Source of the DNA: an uncultured Pelagibacteraceae bacterium
GTDB taxonomy: Bacteria > Pseudomonadota > Alphaproteobacteria > Pelagibacterales > Pelagibacteraceae
Reading direction: 5' to 3'
Assembly (NCBI GenBank): GCA_902570545.1
Contig: CACFYO010000007.1
Location: 1-37,116, forward strand
Length of the DNA stretch: 37,116 bases
The notes beneath the pieces were generated by a model, which worked only from the letters and a program-made list of their open reading frames with translations, did no database searches and had not been told where the DNA came from. Shown in pieces: positions 1 through 8,474 of the stretch (position 1 is its first letter; each line of letters opens with the position of its first letter). Both the position numbers and the translations under genes were made by a program.

Positions 1-132
1 AGAAATTCCAATTGTTAAAATTAAAAATAATGAAATAATTAAGAAACTACCTTCTCTTAAGTATTCTATCCCGGATAGAAAAATACATAAATTAAAAAAA
101 ATTAAAGAGTGGTAAAAATTAATTTTGATCAT
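1..132 (-). CDS. blh: Beta-carotene 15,15'-dioxygenase Blh, N-terminal fragment
   Basis: Blh is the membrane enzyme that cleaves beta-carotene into two retinals, the chromophore of proteorhodopsin. Only the first 44 codons lie in the window; the gene continues past base 1. The reading frame opens with ATG at 132-130 and has no stop. The visible part is strongly hydrophobic, with a membrane segment near residues 9-18 and another near 30-44 ending in LILTIGIS, which fits the N-terminus of the Brp/Blh family just before its conserved GxxHG region. The start lies 5 bases beyond the stop codon that crtY would use after correction of its frameshift, so it looks like the last gene of crtI-crtB-crtY-blh. 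The identification rests on a short segment plus operon context, so it is probable rather than proven. Confidence 0.7.
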   Translation of the reverse strand, partial: MIKINFYHSLIFFNLCIFLSGIEYLREGSFLIISLFLILTIGIS

Positions 133-195
133 TTAATTTAAAAAAGTGCTTTTATAAAAATCCATTTAGGCATTTTTAATATTATTGATAAATCT

Positions 196-1203
196 TCAAA
201 AAAAATTGCTTCTATTAGACAAAAATTTTATAACGGTATTAGATTTATTATTAAACATCCTAAAAAATATATTCGGCATTTTGCTTGGATTATTTTTAAG
301 AACTTTTAAAAAAACATTATCAAGAAATTGATATTTCTTTTTGATTTGAAAAGTTTTCAATTTACTAATGTTTTCGATATTTTCTCTTATGTATTTACTT
401 TGTTCTTGAATATTTAGAAAAGTATAACCAGTACTTAATCTTGTCATACCACCTGCTGTGCCAATATTAATTTTATTTTTTAATTGGTCAATTGTTGGAT
501 AAAAAAGAGGTATTGCACCCACTTCTTTATATGTAATCTTATAATCTTTTATTTTAAGATTATTCTCAATATATTCTTTAATTTGATGATCATAATCTTT
601 TTGGGAGTCGTCATTCATTTCTGATAACCAAGTTGTTTCAACCAATGCTGTCCTTTTTGAATATGGAAGTGTATAAAAAAAGTGAACACTTCTTCTCTGC
701 TCGCAATCAAAATCCATCAGATTCATCATTTCTTCATCAAAAAATTCCTTTTTTGTTTCTATTTCTACCCCACAAAAATGCTGCCATAGACCATTGTTTT
801 GATTATTTAAATTTGGAACACTATTAAATACTAAAGAGTTATCAAAATTTATATTTTGATCATTTTTGTGAAATGAAATATTTTTATTCTCTTTTAATCT
901 ATTGTTTATCTTCTTATAAAATAGCCCACTATCAATACTTTGATATGGATAATTATTGCACTCTAGATGTTTAGTTTTGTTTGGCACATTTACTGAAAAA
1001 TGTTTCCAATTTTTTTTTACACAATCTTCAAAATTATGTGGGAATGTCTTCCAAAAAGACCAAGTTTTATCTTTTTTATATTCATTTCTCGGTTCAATAA
1101 TAGCTAATGTTTTATTTTTTAACTTATTATTTGTCTCTAATTCATATGCCAAAGATAACCCTGCGCAACCTCCACCAATTATTACAATATCAAAATCTTT
1201 CAT
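196..1203 (-). CDS. crtY: Lycopene beta-cyclase CrtY, with probable 3' frameshift
   Basis: Converts lycopene to beta-carotene, the substrate of Blh. The 335-residue reading starts with a dinucleotide-binding motif (VIIGGGCAGLSLAYELE, glycines at 10-15) and contains the cyclase-type FFYTLPYS segment. The frame ends at a TGA directly after a run of eight A on the plus strand (198-205). With seven A the frame continues for 19 residues, EDLSIILKM then PKWIFIKALF, and stops at 138-140, five bases before blh. That corrected product would be 354 residues. The start overlaps the end of crtB by 14 bases, which indicates translational coupling. Family and operon assignment are secure. Whether the frameshift is real, a sequencing or assembly error, or bypassed by slippage on the T-run of the mRNA cannot be decided from the sequence. 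Confidence 0.9.
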   Translation of the reverse strand: MKDFDIVIIGGGCAGLSLAYELETNNKLKNKTLAIIEPRNEYKKDKTWSFWKTFPHNFEDCVKKNWKHFSVNVPNKTKHLECNNYPYQSIDSGLFYKKINNRLKENKNISFHKNDQNINFDNSLVFNSVPNLNNQNNGLWQHFCGVEIETKKEFFDEEMMNLMDFDCEQRRSVHFFYTLPYSKRTALVETTWLSEMNDDSQKDYDHQIKEYIENNLKIKDYKITYKEVGAIPLFYPTIDQLKNKINIGTAGGMTRLSTGYTFLNIQEQSKYIRENIENISKLKTFQIKKKYQFLDNVFLKVLKNNPSKMPNIFFRMFNNKSNTVIKFLSNRSNFF

Positions 1204-2041
1204 TTAAATTTATTTCTTCACTAATTAATTCGTGTTCTTTATCTCTAAGGTGATTATGTTTTTTAATCAATGATAGTTTTATTAGGTCAAATATAGATAA
1301 TATTGTTTGTAATATCTTACCACTTTTGGTAACAAAAATTTTACCTGATTTATTATAATTCTGAATAGTTTGTTTGTTAATAATATTTCTTCCAATTTGT
1401 CTATAAACTCTTCTTGCAACTAAAATTGAAAATCTAAGAGTTACTGGAATATCTTTTATTGATGAAAAGCTACTATCATAAAATAAATCTGCAGTAGCCA
1501 ATGTTTCTTTTATGGTTTCAAAATTATGTTTTATATAAAACCTTTTATTTTTAGAATCCTCTATCACATCTCTAGAAATATTTGTTAGTTGCATAGCTAT
1601 TCCCAAATCTATAGCTGATTTAAGAGAATTAGAGCTAGTGACATTTAAAATTTTTGCCATCATTAATCCAACAGTTCCTGCTACTCTATATGAATAAATT
1701 AATAATTCCTTTTTTGAATTTAATCTTATTTCATTTTGAATGTCAGACTCTACACCATCGAATAAGTCTTCTACAATTTTGGTTGAAATATTATATTCAT
1801 CTATTAATACCCAAATATTTTTTATTATTGGATTCTGAAATTCTTTATTAATAAAATTATTTTTGAAGTTTAAAAATCTTCTTAATTTAACATCAATTGT
1901 ACCTTCATCGTCTGCTATATTGTCTAAAGTTCTACAAAAATCGTATAAATTAGAACATTTCAAATAAGTTTTCTTTGGAAGAAAAAAACCAGCCCAGTTA
2001 AATGATTTTGCGTAAATTGATAGAAAACTCTTTTTCTCCAT
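1190..2041 (-). CDS. crtB: Phytoene synthase CrtB
   Basis: Condenses two geranylgeranyl diphosphates into phytoene, the first committed carotenoid step. Both aspartate-rich metal-binding motifs of the squalene/phytoene synthase family are present: DNIAD at residues 40-44 and DVIED at 158-162 within QLTNISRDVIED. The AGTVG segment sits at 121-125. The length of 283 residues is in the normal range. Its start codon shares one base with the crtI stop (TAATG), and its 3' end overlaps crtY by 14 bases, so crtI, crtB and crtY are almost certainly one transcript. No crtE (geranylgeranyl diphosphate synthase) is in the window, so the precursor must come from a gene elsewhere. Confidence 0.95.
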   Translation of the reverse strand: MEKKSFLSIYAKSFNWAGFFLPKKTYLKCSNLYDFCRTLDNIADDEGTIDVKLRRFLNFKNNFINKEFQNPIIKNIWVLIDEYNISTKIVEDLFDGVESDIQNEIRLNSKKELLIYSYRVAGTVGLMMAKILNVTSSNSLKSAIDLGIAMQLTNISRDVIEDSKNKRFYIKHNFETIKETLATADLFYDSSFSSIKDIPVTLRFSILVARRVYRQIGRNIINKQTIQNYNKSGKIFVTKSGKILQTILSIFDLIKLSLIKKHNHLRDKEHELISEEINLNERF

Positions 2042-3498
2042 TACAAAATTTTGTCTAAGACTTTTGCTGAAGATAATACTCCTGGTACACCTGCTCCAGG
2101 ATGGGTGCCTGCTCCAACGAAATACAAACCATCAAAAATCTCTGATTTATTATGAAATCTAAAATAAGCTGATTGGGTAAATTTTGGTTGAATAGAAAAA
2201 CCTGAGCCATATTTTGTATTTAACTCTTTCTCAAAATAGTCTGGAGTTAAATAAAAATCCTCAACAATATTTTCGCTTAGATTGGGCAGTAAACTTTCTT
2301 CCATTTTTTTAATAACTAATTTTTTCATTTTATCTCCCTCAATAGACCAATCTATACCAGATTGGTTATTAGGAACTGGCACCAACACATAAAAACAATC
2401 ATGATTATCAGGCGCCATAGATTTGTCAGTAGCTGTTGGTCTATGTAAATAGTAACTAATATCGTCATTTAATTTTTTATTGTTAAAAATGTCATCTAAG
2501 TGTTCCTTGTACTTATCTCCGAATTTGATGGTATGATGTTCAACATCGTTGTAAACTTTTTTAGTTCCAAAGTAATACACAAACAAACCCATTGAGTATT
2601 CCATTCGTTTCATTTTCCAATTAAAAATAGAATTACTACCATTTGTGTTTGCTAATTTTGAGTAAACTGCAGGTGGATCAGCGTTGCAAATGACATTATC
2701 TGCCTCTATTTTGTCTCCGTTGCTTAGTTCAACGCCAGTTATTTTATTTTTATTTGATAAGATTTTATTTACTTCGCATCCTTTTAATATTTTTATATGT
2801 TCTTCATTCATTAGTTTTTCCATACCATTTATTATTTGACCAGTACCCCCCATTGAATAATGAATCCCCCATTTTTTTTCTAAATATAAAATTAATCCAT
2901 ATATTGATGTTGTTGTAAAAGGATTACCACCTACCAATAATGGATGCATACTAAGTAATCTTCTTAATTTTTCATTTTCTATGTAAGATGAAACTAAACC
3001 ATAAACAGATTTATAACTCTTTAGATTGAACAAAGAGGGTATTTGCTTTAACATAAATGAGGGTTTATCAAATGGTACATCTGATAATTCAGTAAATCCT
3101 TTATCGAAAATTTTTTTTGTAAAATTTACTAAATTTTTATAACCCTCAGTATCTTTTTCATTGATCTTTTTAATTTGATCAATCATCTCTTGTTCATTAC
3201 CTGAGTAGTCGAATTTGAAACCATCCTCAAAAACAAATTGATACCAGGTTTTGAGAGATCTAATTTTTAAATAATCTTTTGAGTTTTTATTAAAAAGCTG
3301 GAATAATTCATCAATCAAGTAAGGCGCTGTTATAACAGTTGGACCACCGTCAAATGTAAATCCATTTTTTCTAAAAACTCTTGCTCTTCCACCTAAATCT
3401 TTATGTTTTTCAATCAGAGTTACATTATGACCCTTAGCCTTTAATCTCAATGCTGCAGCCATACCCCCAAAACCTGATCCTATTACTACCGAATTCAT
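2041..3498 (-). CDS. crtI: Phytoene desaturase CrtI
   Basis: FAD-dependent desaturase that converts phytoene to lycopene. The N-terminus has the Rossmann motif GSGFGG at residues 7-12, followed by the family signature LGGRARVFRKNGFTFDGGPT. The C-terminus has the bacterial CrtI signature GLYFVGAGTHPGAGVPGVL. The length of 485 residues is typical. It is the first carotenoid gene after atpF on the same strand, separated by 44 A/T-rich bases (3499-3542). I see no convincing terminator or strong promoter in that gap, so read-through from the ATP synthase operon is possible. It overlaps crtB by one base. Confidence 0.96.
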   Translation of the reverse strand: MNSVVIGSGFGGMAAALRLKAKGHNVTLIEKHKDLGGRARVFRKNGFTFDGGPTVITAPYLIDELFQLFNKNSKDYLKIRSLKTWYQFVFEDGFKFDYSGNEQEMIDQIKKINEKDTEGYKNLVNFTKKIFDKGFTELSDVPFDKPSFMLKQIPSLFNLKSYKSVYGLVSSYIENEKLRRLLSMHPLLVGGNPFTTTSIYGLILYLEKKWGIHYSMGGTGQIINGMEKLMNEEHIKILKGCEVNKILSNKNKITGVELSNGDKIEADNVICNADPPAVYSKLANTNGSNSIFNWKMKRMEYSMGLFVYYFGTKKVYNDVEHHTIKFGDKYKEHLDDIFNNKKLNDDISYYLHRPTATDKSMAPDNHDCFYVLVPVPNNQSGIDWSIEGDKMKKLVIKKMEESLLPNLSENIVEDFYLTPDYFEKELNTKYGSGFSIQPKFTQSAYFRFHNKSEIFDGLYFVGAGTHPGAGVPGVLSSAKVLDKIL

Positions 3499-3542
3499 AA
3501 TTTGGATTTTATATTATTTTAAGAAAATGTAACGTAATTAAG

Positions 3543-4037
3543 TTATGAATTAATTTTTTTTAATTCAGTCTTTGCTTCTTCAAGATTTTTTTCAAACAGA
3601 TTATCTAATTTAGATTTATCAACTGTAGTTGTTATGATTTTTTTCACTGACTCCAGTGCAATTTTGACAGAAGTATCTTTGATTTCTTTAATTGCTCCCT
3701 CTTTCATCTGATTAATTTTTGTTTGTGTTAAATTCTTCTTTATTTCAGAAGATTTATGAAATTTTTCATTCATACTTATAACAAGTTGTTCAGATTCAGT
3801 TTTAGCTTGATCAAGGATCTCTTTTGACTCTCCTTCAACAGAATTAAGTTTAGCCTGAGCTTCATCTAATAGTTTTTTCGATTCAACTCTTAACTTTTCA
3901 CTTTCATCAATTTCTGTTTTGATATCTCCTATCATTTTTGTAAGGAGATTATTTATATTCTGAGGTATTTTAAAATATACCAATAGACCTATAAAAATGA
4001 AAAAGGATATTGCTACCCAAAAAGTTGCATCAAACAT
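3543..4037 (-). CDS. atpF: F0F1 ATP synthase subunit b
   Basis: One of the two peripheral-stalk subunits linking the F0 membrane sector to F1. The 164-residue protein has an N-terminal membrane helix (about residues 5-24) followed by a long charged coiled coil rich in Glu, Lys and Ala. That layout is the b-subunit layout. It is paired with a second b-type gene immediately upstream (b'), the arrangement usual in alphaproteobacteria and cyanobacteria. Its start overlaps the end of the b' gene by 8 bases. F1 genes are not in the window, consistent with separate F0 and F1 operons in this group. Confidence 0.93.
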   Translation of the reverse strand: MFDATFWVAISFFIFIGLLVYFKIPQNINNLLTKMIGDIKTEIDESEKLRVESKKLLDEAQAKLNSVEGESKEILDQAKTESEQLVISMNEKFHKSSEIKKNLTQTKINQMKEGAIKEIKDTSVKIALESVKKIITTTVDKSKLDNLFEKNLEEAKTELKKINS

Positions 4038-4617
4038 CTTTTCTCTCTTTGTTTATTTTTGATTGTTCATCTACAATTGCTGCTATGCTGCTGTTGTTTA
4101 CTTCTTCACCAATTAGTTCTTTGATTAACTCAGCTGATGTTTCAGCTGCTATTTTATTTATTTTTTCTCCTGATTTATTCTTTAGATCGGACAATTCCTT
4201 CTCTACTTCACTTATTTCTTCATCAAGATTTTTCTCTAATGCAGCTCTTTTTTTATTGATATCATTTAAAATCTTTTCTCTAGCCTCATTAAAGTAACTT
4301 TTAGCTTTAAGCTTACTATCTAAAATAATCTTTTCATATTCGTCTATTTTTTTTTGACTTTCTTCTTTTTGTTTATCTGCTGTCTCAATATTTTCAAGTA
4401 TTTGTGATTTTCTAGTTTCTAAGTTATCGCTAATCTTGGGCAATATAACTTTAGTCAAAACAATAAAAAGTATTCCAAACGTGATGATAAGCCAGAAGAT
4501 TTGAGAAATCCAAAACTCTGGATTAAGTTGAGGCATACCACCACTTTCAGCGGCAAATACTGTATTAAAACATGCAAAGCATGTAACGAATAATAAAATA
4601 ACTATTTTTTTTAACAT
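4030..4617 (-). CDS. atpF': F0F1 ATP synthase subunit b' (second stalk subunit)
   Basis: Second, divergent peripheral-stalk b-type subunit that pairs with b to form a heterodimer. The 195-residue sequence has an extra hydrophobic N-terminal segment (about residues 4-22, ending FAAESGG, signal-peptide-like), then the membrane anchor (about 36-58), then a long charged helix. It contains the b'-type stretch PQLNPEFWISQIFWLI. It lies 3 bases downstream of the c-subunit gene and overlaps atpF by 8 bases. The alternative name atpG is used in some genomes; b' is assigned from the order c-b'-b and the N-terminal extension. Confidence 0.9.
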   Translation of the reverse strand: MLKKIVILLFVTCFACFNTVFAAESGGMPQLNPEFWISQIFWLIITFGILFIVLTKVILPKISDNLETRKSQILENIETADKQKEESQKKIDEYEKIILDSKLKAKSYFNEAREKILNDINKKRAALEKNLDEEISEVEKELSDLKNKSGEKINKIAAETSAELIKELIGEEVNNSSIAAIVDEQSKINKERKDV

Positions 4618-4620
4618 TAA

Positions 4621-4848
4621 CTAAAATGCAAATAAAATAATCAACGCAACTACTAGTCCAAACAATCCTGTTGCTTCAGCTAAAGCAAATCCTAATAACA
4701 AGTTAGGGAATTGTTTTTGAGCTGCAGATGGATTTCTCATAGCACCAGATAAGTAATTACCAAAGATAATTCCTATACCAACTCCCGCACCTGCTAGTGC
4801 AATAGCTGCTAATCCTGCTCCTATCATTTTTGCTGCTTCTAATTCCAT
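4621..4848 (-). CDS. atpE: F0F1 ATP synthase subunit c
   Basis: Proteolipid of the rotating c-ring that carries protons across the membrane. The 75 residues form a two-helix hairpin. The polar loop is RNP at 38-40, and the ion-binding carboxylate is Glu58 in GFALAEATGLFG. Glycine-rich packing (AGAGVGIGIIFG) occupies helix 1. It is preceded by the clearest Shine-Dalgarno sequence noticed in the window, which suits a subunit needed in many copies per complex. It lies 17 bases after atpB and 3 bases before the b' gene. Confidence 0.97.
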   Translation of the reverse strand: MELEAAKMIGAGLAAIALAGAGVGIGIIFGNYLSGAMRNPSAAQKQFPNLLLGFALAEATGLFGLVVALIILFAF

Positions 4849-4852
4849 TTTT

Positions 4853-4858
4853 CCTCCT
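4853..4858 (-). promoter_or_regulatory. Strong ribosome binding site of atpE
   Basis: On the minus strand the bases read AGGAGG within an A-rich stretch, four bases before the atpE ATG. This matches the anti-Shine-Dalgarno complement over six bases. Most other genes here begin by overlap with the preceding gene or in A/T-rich leaders without such a match. It probably raises c-subunit synthesis relative to the one-copy a subunit. Confidence 0.8.
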
Positions 4859-4865
4859 TTTTTTA

Positions 4866-5600
4866 TTAATGGTGTAGATTTAATGCATCATTTAAATAAA
4901 TGCATGTTAAAATTGCAAATACATATGCTTGAAGAAAAGCAACTAGTATCTCTAAACCTGTAAGTGCAACCGAAAAACTAAGTGGAAGCCATCCACCTAC
5001 AATTCCTAAGCTTATAACAAAGCCTCCAAATACCTTCATCATTGTGTGACCAGCCATCATATTAGCAAATAATCTTACTGATAAACTAATTGGTCTACTT
5101 AAATACGAAATAATCTCAATAACTACAATTAATGGAAGCAGAACCATTGGAACTCCACTTGGGACAAACAATTTTAAATATCCCAATCCATGTTTCATAA
5201 ATCCAATAATTGTAACTCCAATGAAAATAAATGCTGCCAATACAAATGTAACTATAATATGGCTAGTGACTGTAAATGCGTAAGGTATCATTCCAAACAT
5301 GTTACAAAAAAGTACAAACATAAAAAGTGAGAAAATAAATGAAAAGTACGGTTTTGCTTGTGATCCTGCTGTGTCACTAATCATTTTGGCTACAAAGGAA
5401 TAACTTAATTCTGATAATAATTGTAATTTATCAGGTATTAGGGTTTTTTTCTTTGCCCCTAGGTTAAAAATTATCAAAATGGCTAAAGAACTAATAACCA
5501 TAAATAAACTTGCATTAGTGAAAGAAATATCGACTGAGCCTAATTTAATTTCCGGACCAATTCGATAAACATTGAATTGGTACATTGGATTTGATGCCAT
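4866..5600 (-). CDS. atpB: F0F1 ATP synthase subunit a
   Basis: Stator channel subunit that gates proton access to the c-ring. The 244-residue protein is polytopic. It carries the essential arginine in the motif SVRLFANMMAGH and the conserved C-terminal segment LEILVAFLQAYVFAILTCIYL. It starts MASNPMYQF, with a short leader 9 bases downstream of atpI, and precedes atpE by 17 bases. Gene order I-a-c-b'-b matches the alphaproteobacterial F0 operon. Confidence 0.97.
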   Translation of the reverse strand: MASNPMYQFNVYRIGPEIKLGSVDISFTNASLFMVISSLAILIIFNLGAKKKTLIPDKLQLLSELSYSFVAKMISDTAGSQAKPYFSFIFSLFMFVLFCNMFGMIPYAFTVTSHIIVTFVLAAFIFIGVTIIGFMKHGLGYLKLFVPSGVPMVLLPLIVVIEIISYLSRPISLSVRLFANMMAGHTMMKVFGGFVISLGIVGGWLPLSFSVALTGLEILVAFLQAYVFAILTCIYLNDALNLHH

Positions 5601-5609
5601 TATATTCTC

Positions 5610-5888
5610 TTATTTATTTTGCATTTTTTTTGCTGATTTAATTACATTCATTATTCCTGCAATTACTCCTACAAAAAAAAAAATTAAAATTAACCATGGC
5701 TTAGTACCAAACCAATTGTCTAAAATAAACCCAATAATTGTCCCAACAGCTACTGAAGCAACTAATTCAGTGCTCATTTTAAAAGCGTGACCCATCCCTG
5801 ATGTTGATGGCTCTTTATTTTCAGAATATTTTGATTTTGCTTTATTTTTTGCACTTTTAAGGCGAGTTTTAAAATCTTCTTCTCCCAT
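5610..5888 (-). CDS. atpI: ATP synthase protein I (AtpI family)
   Basis: Small membrane protein encoded at the head of F0 operons, thought to help c-ring assembly or cation handling. The 92 residues comprise a charged cytoplasmic N-terminus (about 1-35) and two hydrophobic segments (about 41-58 and 66-85). They contain the family-type glycine-rich stretch VAVGTIIGFILDNWFGTKPW. It begins 4 bases downstream of smc and ends 9 bases before atpB. Low sequence conservation makes the name partly dependent on position in the operon. Confidence 0.88.
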   Translation of the reverse strand: MGEEDFKTRLKSAKNKAKSKYSENKEPSTSGMGHAFKMSTELVASVAVGTIIGFILDNWFGTKPWLILIFFFVGVIAGIMNVIKSAKKMQNK

Positions 5889-5892
5889 TAGC

Positions 5893-8466
5893 TTAAGCTA
5901 CCATGCTCTCAGCTTTTTGAAGGTCAACAGCAACTAGTTGACTAATTCCTTTCTCTGGCATGGTGACCCCATATAATCTATCCATTTTTGACATAGTTAA
6001 TGCATGGTGGGTCACTATTATAAATCTTGTAGAAGTAATCTTTGTGAGTTCATTTAATAGATTACAAAATCTTGTTACATTTGCATCGTCTAGTGGTGCA
6101 TCGACTTCGTCTAGAACGCAAATAGGAGATGGGTTAGTGAGAAATACTGCAAATATAAGTGATAATGCTGTCAAAGCTTGTTCACCACCAGAAAGTAAAG
6201 TAATTGACTGCAGTCTTTTTCCTGGAGGACTGACCAGCATTTCTAAACCAGCATCTAGCGGGTCATCAGAGTCCACGAGTTCTAATTTTGCGCTTCCTCC
6301 ATTAAACAATTTCGTGTACACCTCATTAAATTTTCTACTCACTCTTTCAAAAGCATCTAACAATCTTTCTCGACCTTTTTGATTAAGTTCTGTTATGCTT
6401 TCCTTTAATTTTAATATTGCTGTAACAAGATCTTGTCTATCTTGTTCCATTTTTTTTATTTCAGTTTTATATTTTTCAGTTTCATCATCTGCTCTTAAGT
6501 TAACAGATCCAAGTTTTTCTCTTTCTCTCTTTTTTTCATCTAGTAATTCTTCTTGAGTGACCAAGTCAGGAAATTCAGCATCTTTTTCAAGATTAGAATA
6601 ATTAAGTATATTGCCTTCCTCAACATTCAAATCTGTCATAACTCTTTCTAAAAGATCATTTCTCCTTTTATTTAAACCTTCAATTGTAGCTCCTGAGCTA
6701 GCTTTCTTCTCTCTTATTTCTATTGAACTTTCTTTTGTATTATTTAACTGAACTCTAATTTCTGTAATATTATTATCAATTTTTTCAACTAAAATTTCAT
6801 TTTCATTTTTTTCATTTTCTGAAATCCTTAAGTTTTCAGAAATTTTCCCTTTTTTTTCTGCTTGAGATTGAGGTTGTTTTTCTAGAACATTCAATTTTTC
6901 TACAAGTTTATTTTTTCTGGCATTAAGTTCATTTACCATTTTTTCAGAATTAGTTAAAAGATTTTGCCAGCTTTCAAATTCTTGATCAATTATATTAATT
7001 CTCTCTTTTCTTTTGACAGACTCATTTTTTATGTTTTGGTTCTTACTATAAGTTTCAGCATAATCGTCCTGTAATTTTTTTATTTGATCACTTTTTGATG
7101 TTAGAGTTGAAATGACATCATCATTCTCAACTTCTTTAACTTTCATAGTTAAATAGGACAAGTTAATTATACATTCATCTAAAATTTTTATTGTCTGATG
7201 ATTTCTATTTTCTGAAATTAATTTTTTAACTTCTTCAATTTGACTTTTTATGTTGCTAATAATTTCATTATTTTTTTGCAGAGATTCAGCACTGAACCCC
7301 TCTAATAATGCATCCATTCTATCTTGTTCACTTTTTAATTTTGATTTTGAGTTTTCCAGGTCTTGATTGGAAAGTTTTTCTGTTTCATAATATTTAGAGT
7401 CTGTATCAATTAAGATATTTCTTTCCTCTTTTAATCTTTTTTCGTTAGAATTTGCATCAATTACTATGCTTTTTTCTCTATCTATGTCTTCATCTATAAC
7501 TTTTATAGAGCTTTTTATTGTATCTATTTCCTCATTTATTCTTGTACTTTCCTCATCTAAAGCTTTCAGCTCAAGGTTTAATCTCTGAATCTTAGACAAA
7601 TTTTCTATATTTTTTTGTCTTATTGGCTCTACTCTTTCAAGTTCATTTTTAATTTTAGTTTCTAATTCTTCAATTTGTTTATTAAATTCTTCTACTTTCA
7701 CATCTGCCTCATTATTTACTTCATTTTCTAAAGTGATTTCTTTATCAATTTCTAGAAGTCTTAAATAATAAAGCCCTGCCTCAACTTTTTTTATTTCCTC
7801 TGAAATTAATTTATACTTTGCCGCTTCCTCAGCTTGTTTTTCTAAATTTGCTAATTGTTTTTCTTGTTGTCTTCTAAGTTCATCGGCTCTCTTTAAATTA
7901 TTTTCTGCTGCTCCTAATCTAATTTCTGCTTCATGTCTTCTAACATGCAAACCAGCTATTCCAGCAGCTTCTTCAAGTATAGCTCTTCTATCAGATGGTT
8001 TTGCTGTAACTAATGCACCAATTCTGCCTTGACTTATTAGCGATGGCGAATGAGCCCCTGTAGATAGATCTGCAAAAAACATTTGTGCATCTTTTGCTCT
8101 AACTTCTTTGTTGTTTATGTAAAACTTTGATCCTTTATCTTTTTCAATCTTTCTTCGAATTTCTATTTCTTCTAGATCATTGTATTGGTGCGGTCCATTT
8201 TTGTTATCATTGTTTAAACTTAAAACTACTTCAGCAATATTTTTTGAGGGTTTATTTGATGTGCCTGAAAATATAACATCTTCCATCCCAGACCCTCTCA
8301 TACTTTTTGCCGAAGTCTCTCCCATACACCATCTAAGAGATTCAACTATGTTTGACTTGCCACAACCGTTAGGCCCGACAATTCCTGTAAGGCCTTTTTC
8401 AATTAAAAAGTTAGTTTTCTCTGCAAAAGACTTAAAGCCATTTAATTGGATTTTTTTAAACTCCAT
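5893..8466 (-). CDS. smc: Chromosome segregation ATPase SMC, unusually short
   Basis: Structural-maintenance-of-chromosomes ATPase that organises and segregates the chromosome. Both halves of the head are complete. Walker A is GPNGCGKSN at about 31-39, and the Q-loop region is SLISQGRIGALV near 142-153. The ABC signature LSGGEQ is at 758-763, and Walker B is CVLDEVDAPLDD near 783-794. Two long charged coiled-coil stretches lie between. The length of 857 residues is far below the roughly 1150 typical of bacterial SMC, and no glycine-rich hinge domain is visible in the middle. The only interruption of the coil is a short segment near 420-455. The frame is open throughout with intact ends, so this looks like an evolved reduction rather than decay. 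Confidence 0.9.
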   Translation of the reverse strand: MEFKKIQLNGFKSFAEKTNFLIEKGLTGIVGPNGCGKSNIVESLRWCMGETSAKSMRGSGMEDVIFSGTSNKPSKNIAEVVLSLNNDNKNGPHQYNDLEEIEIRRKIEKDKGSKFYINNKEVRAKDAQMFFADLSTGAHSPSLISQGRIGALVTAKPSDRRAILEEAAGIAGLHVRRHEAEIRLGAAENNLKRADELRRQQEKQLANLEKQAEEAAKYKLISEEIKKVEAGLYYLRLLEIDKEITLENEVNNEADVKVEEFNKQIEELETKIKNELERVEPIRQKNIENLSKIQRLNLELKALDEESTRINEEIDTIKSSIKVIDEDIDREKSIVIDANSNEKRLKEERNILIDTDSKYYETEKLSNQDLENSKSKLKSEQDRMDALLEGFSAESLQKNNEIISNIKSQIEEVKKLISENRNHQTIKILDECIINLSYLTMKVKEVENDDVISTLTSKSDQIKKLQDDYAETYSKNQNIKNESVKRKERINIIDQEFESWQNLLTNSEKMVNELNARKNKLVEKLNVLEKQPQSQAEKKGKISENLRISENEKNENEILVEKIDNNITEIRVQLNNTKESSIEIREKKASSGATIEGLNKRRNDLLERVMTDLNVEEGNILNYSNLEKDAEFPDLVTQEELLDEKKREREKLGSVNLRADDETEKYKTEIKKMEQDRQDLVTAILKLKESITELNQKGRERLLDAFERVSRKFNEVYTKLFNGGSAKLELVDSDDPLDAGLEMLVSPPGKRLQSITLLSGGEQALTALSLIFAVFLTNPSPICVLDEVDAPLDDANVTRFCNLLNELTKITSTRFIIVTHHALTMSKMDRLYGVTMPEKGISQLVAVDLQKAESMVA

Positions 8467-8474
8467 TCAATGAC

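Noticed and set aside
2..115. Plus-strand open frame ending at 113-115 that could be the tail of a convergent gene
   Set aside because: The minus-strand frame over the same bases starts with ATG, is membrane-like, and fits blh right after crtY; the plus frame is lysine- and isoleucine-rich with no recognisable motif.
5960..6382. 140-codon plus-strand frame inside smc
   Set aside because: It lies antisense to the conserved C-terminal ATPase domain of SMC and has no family features; it is a shadow of that coding sequence.
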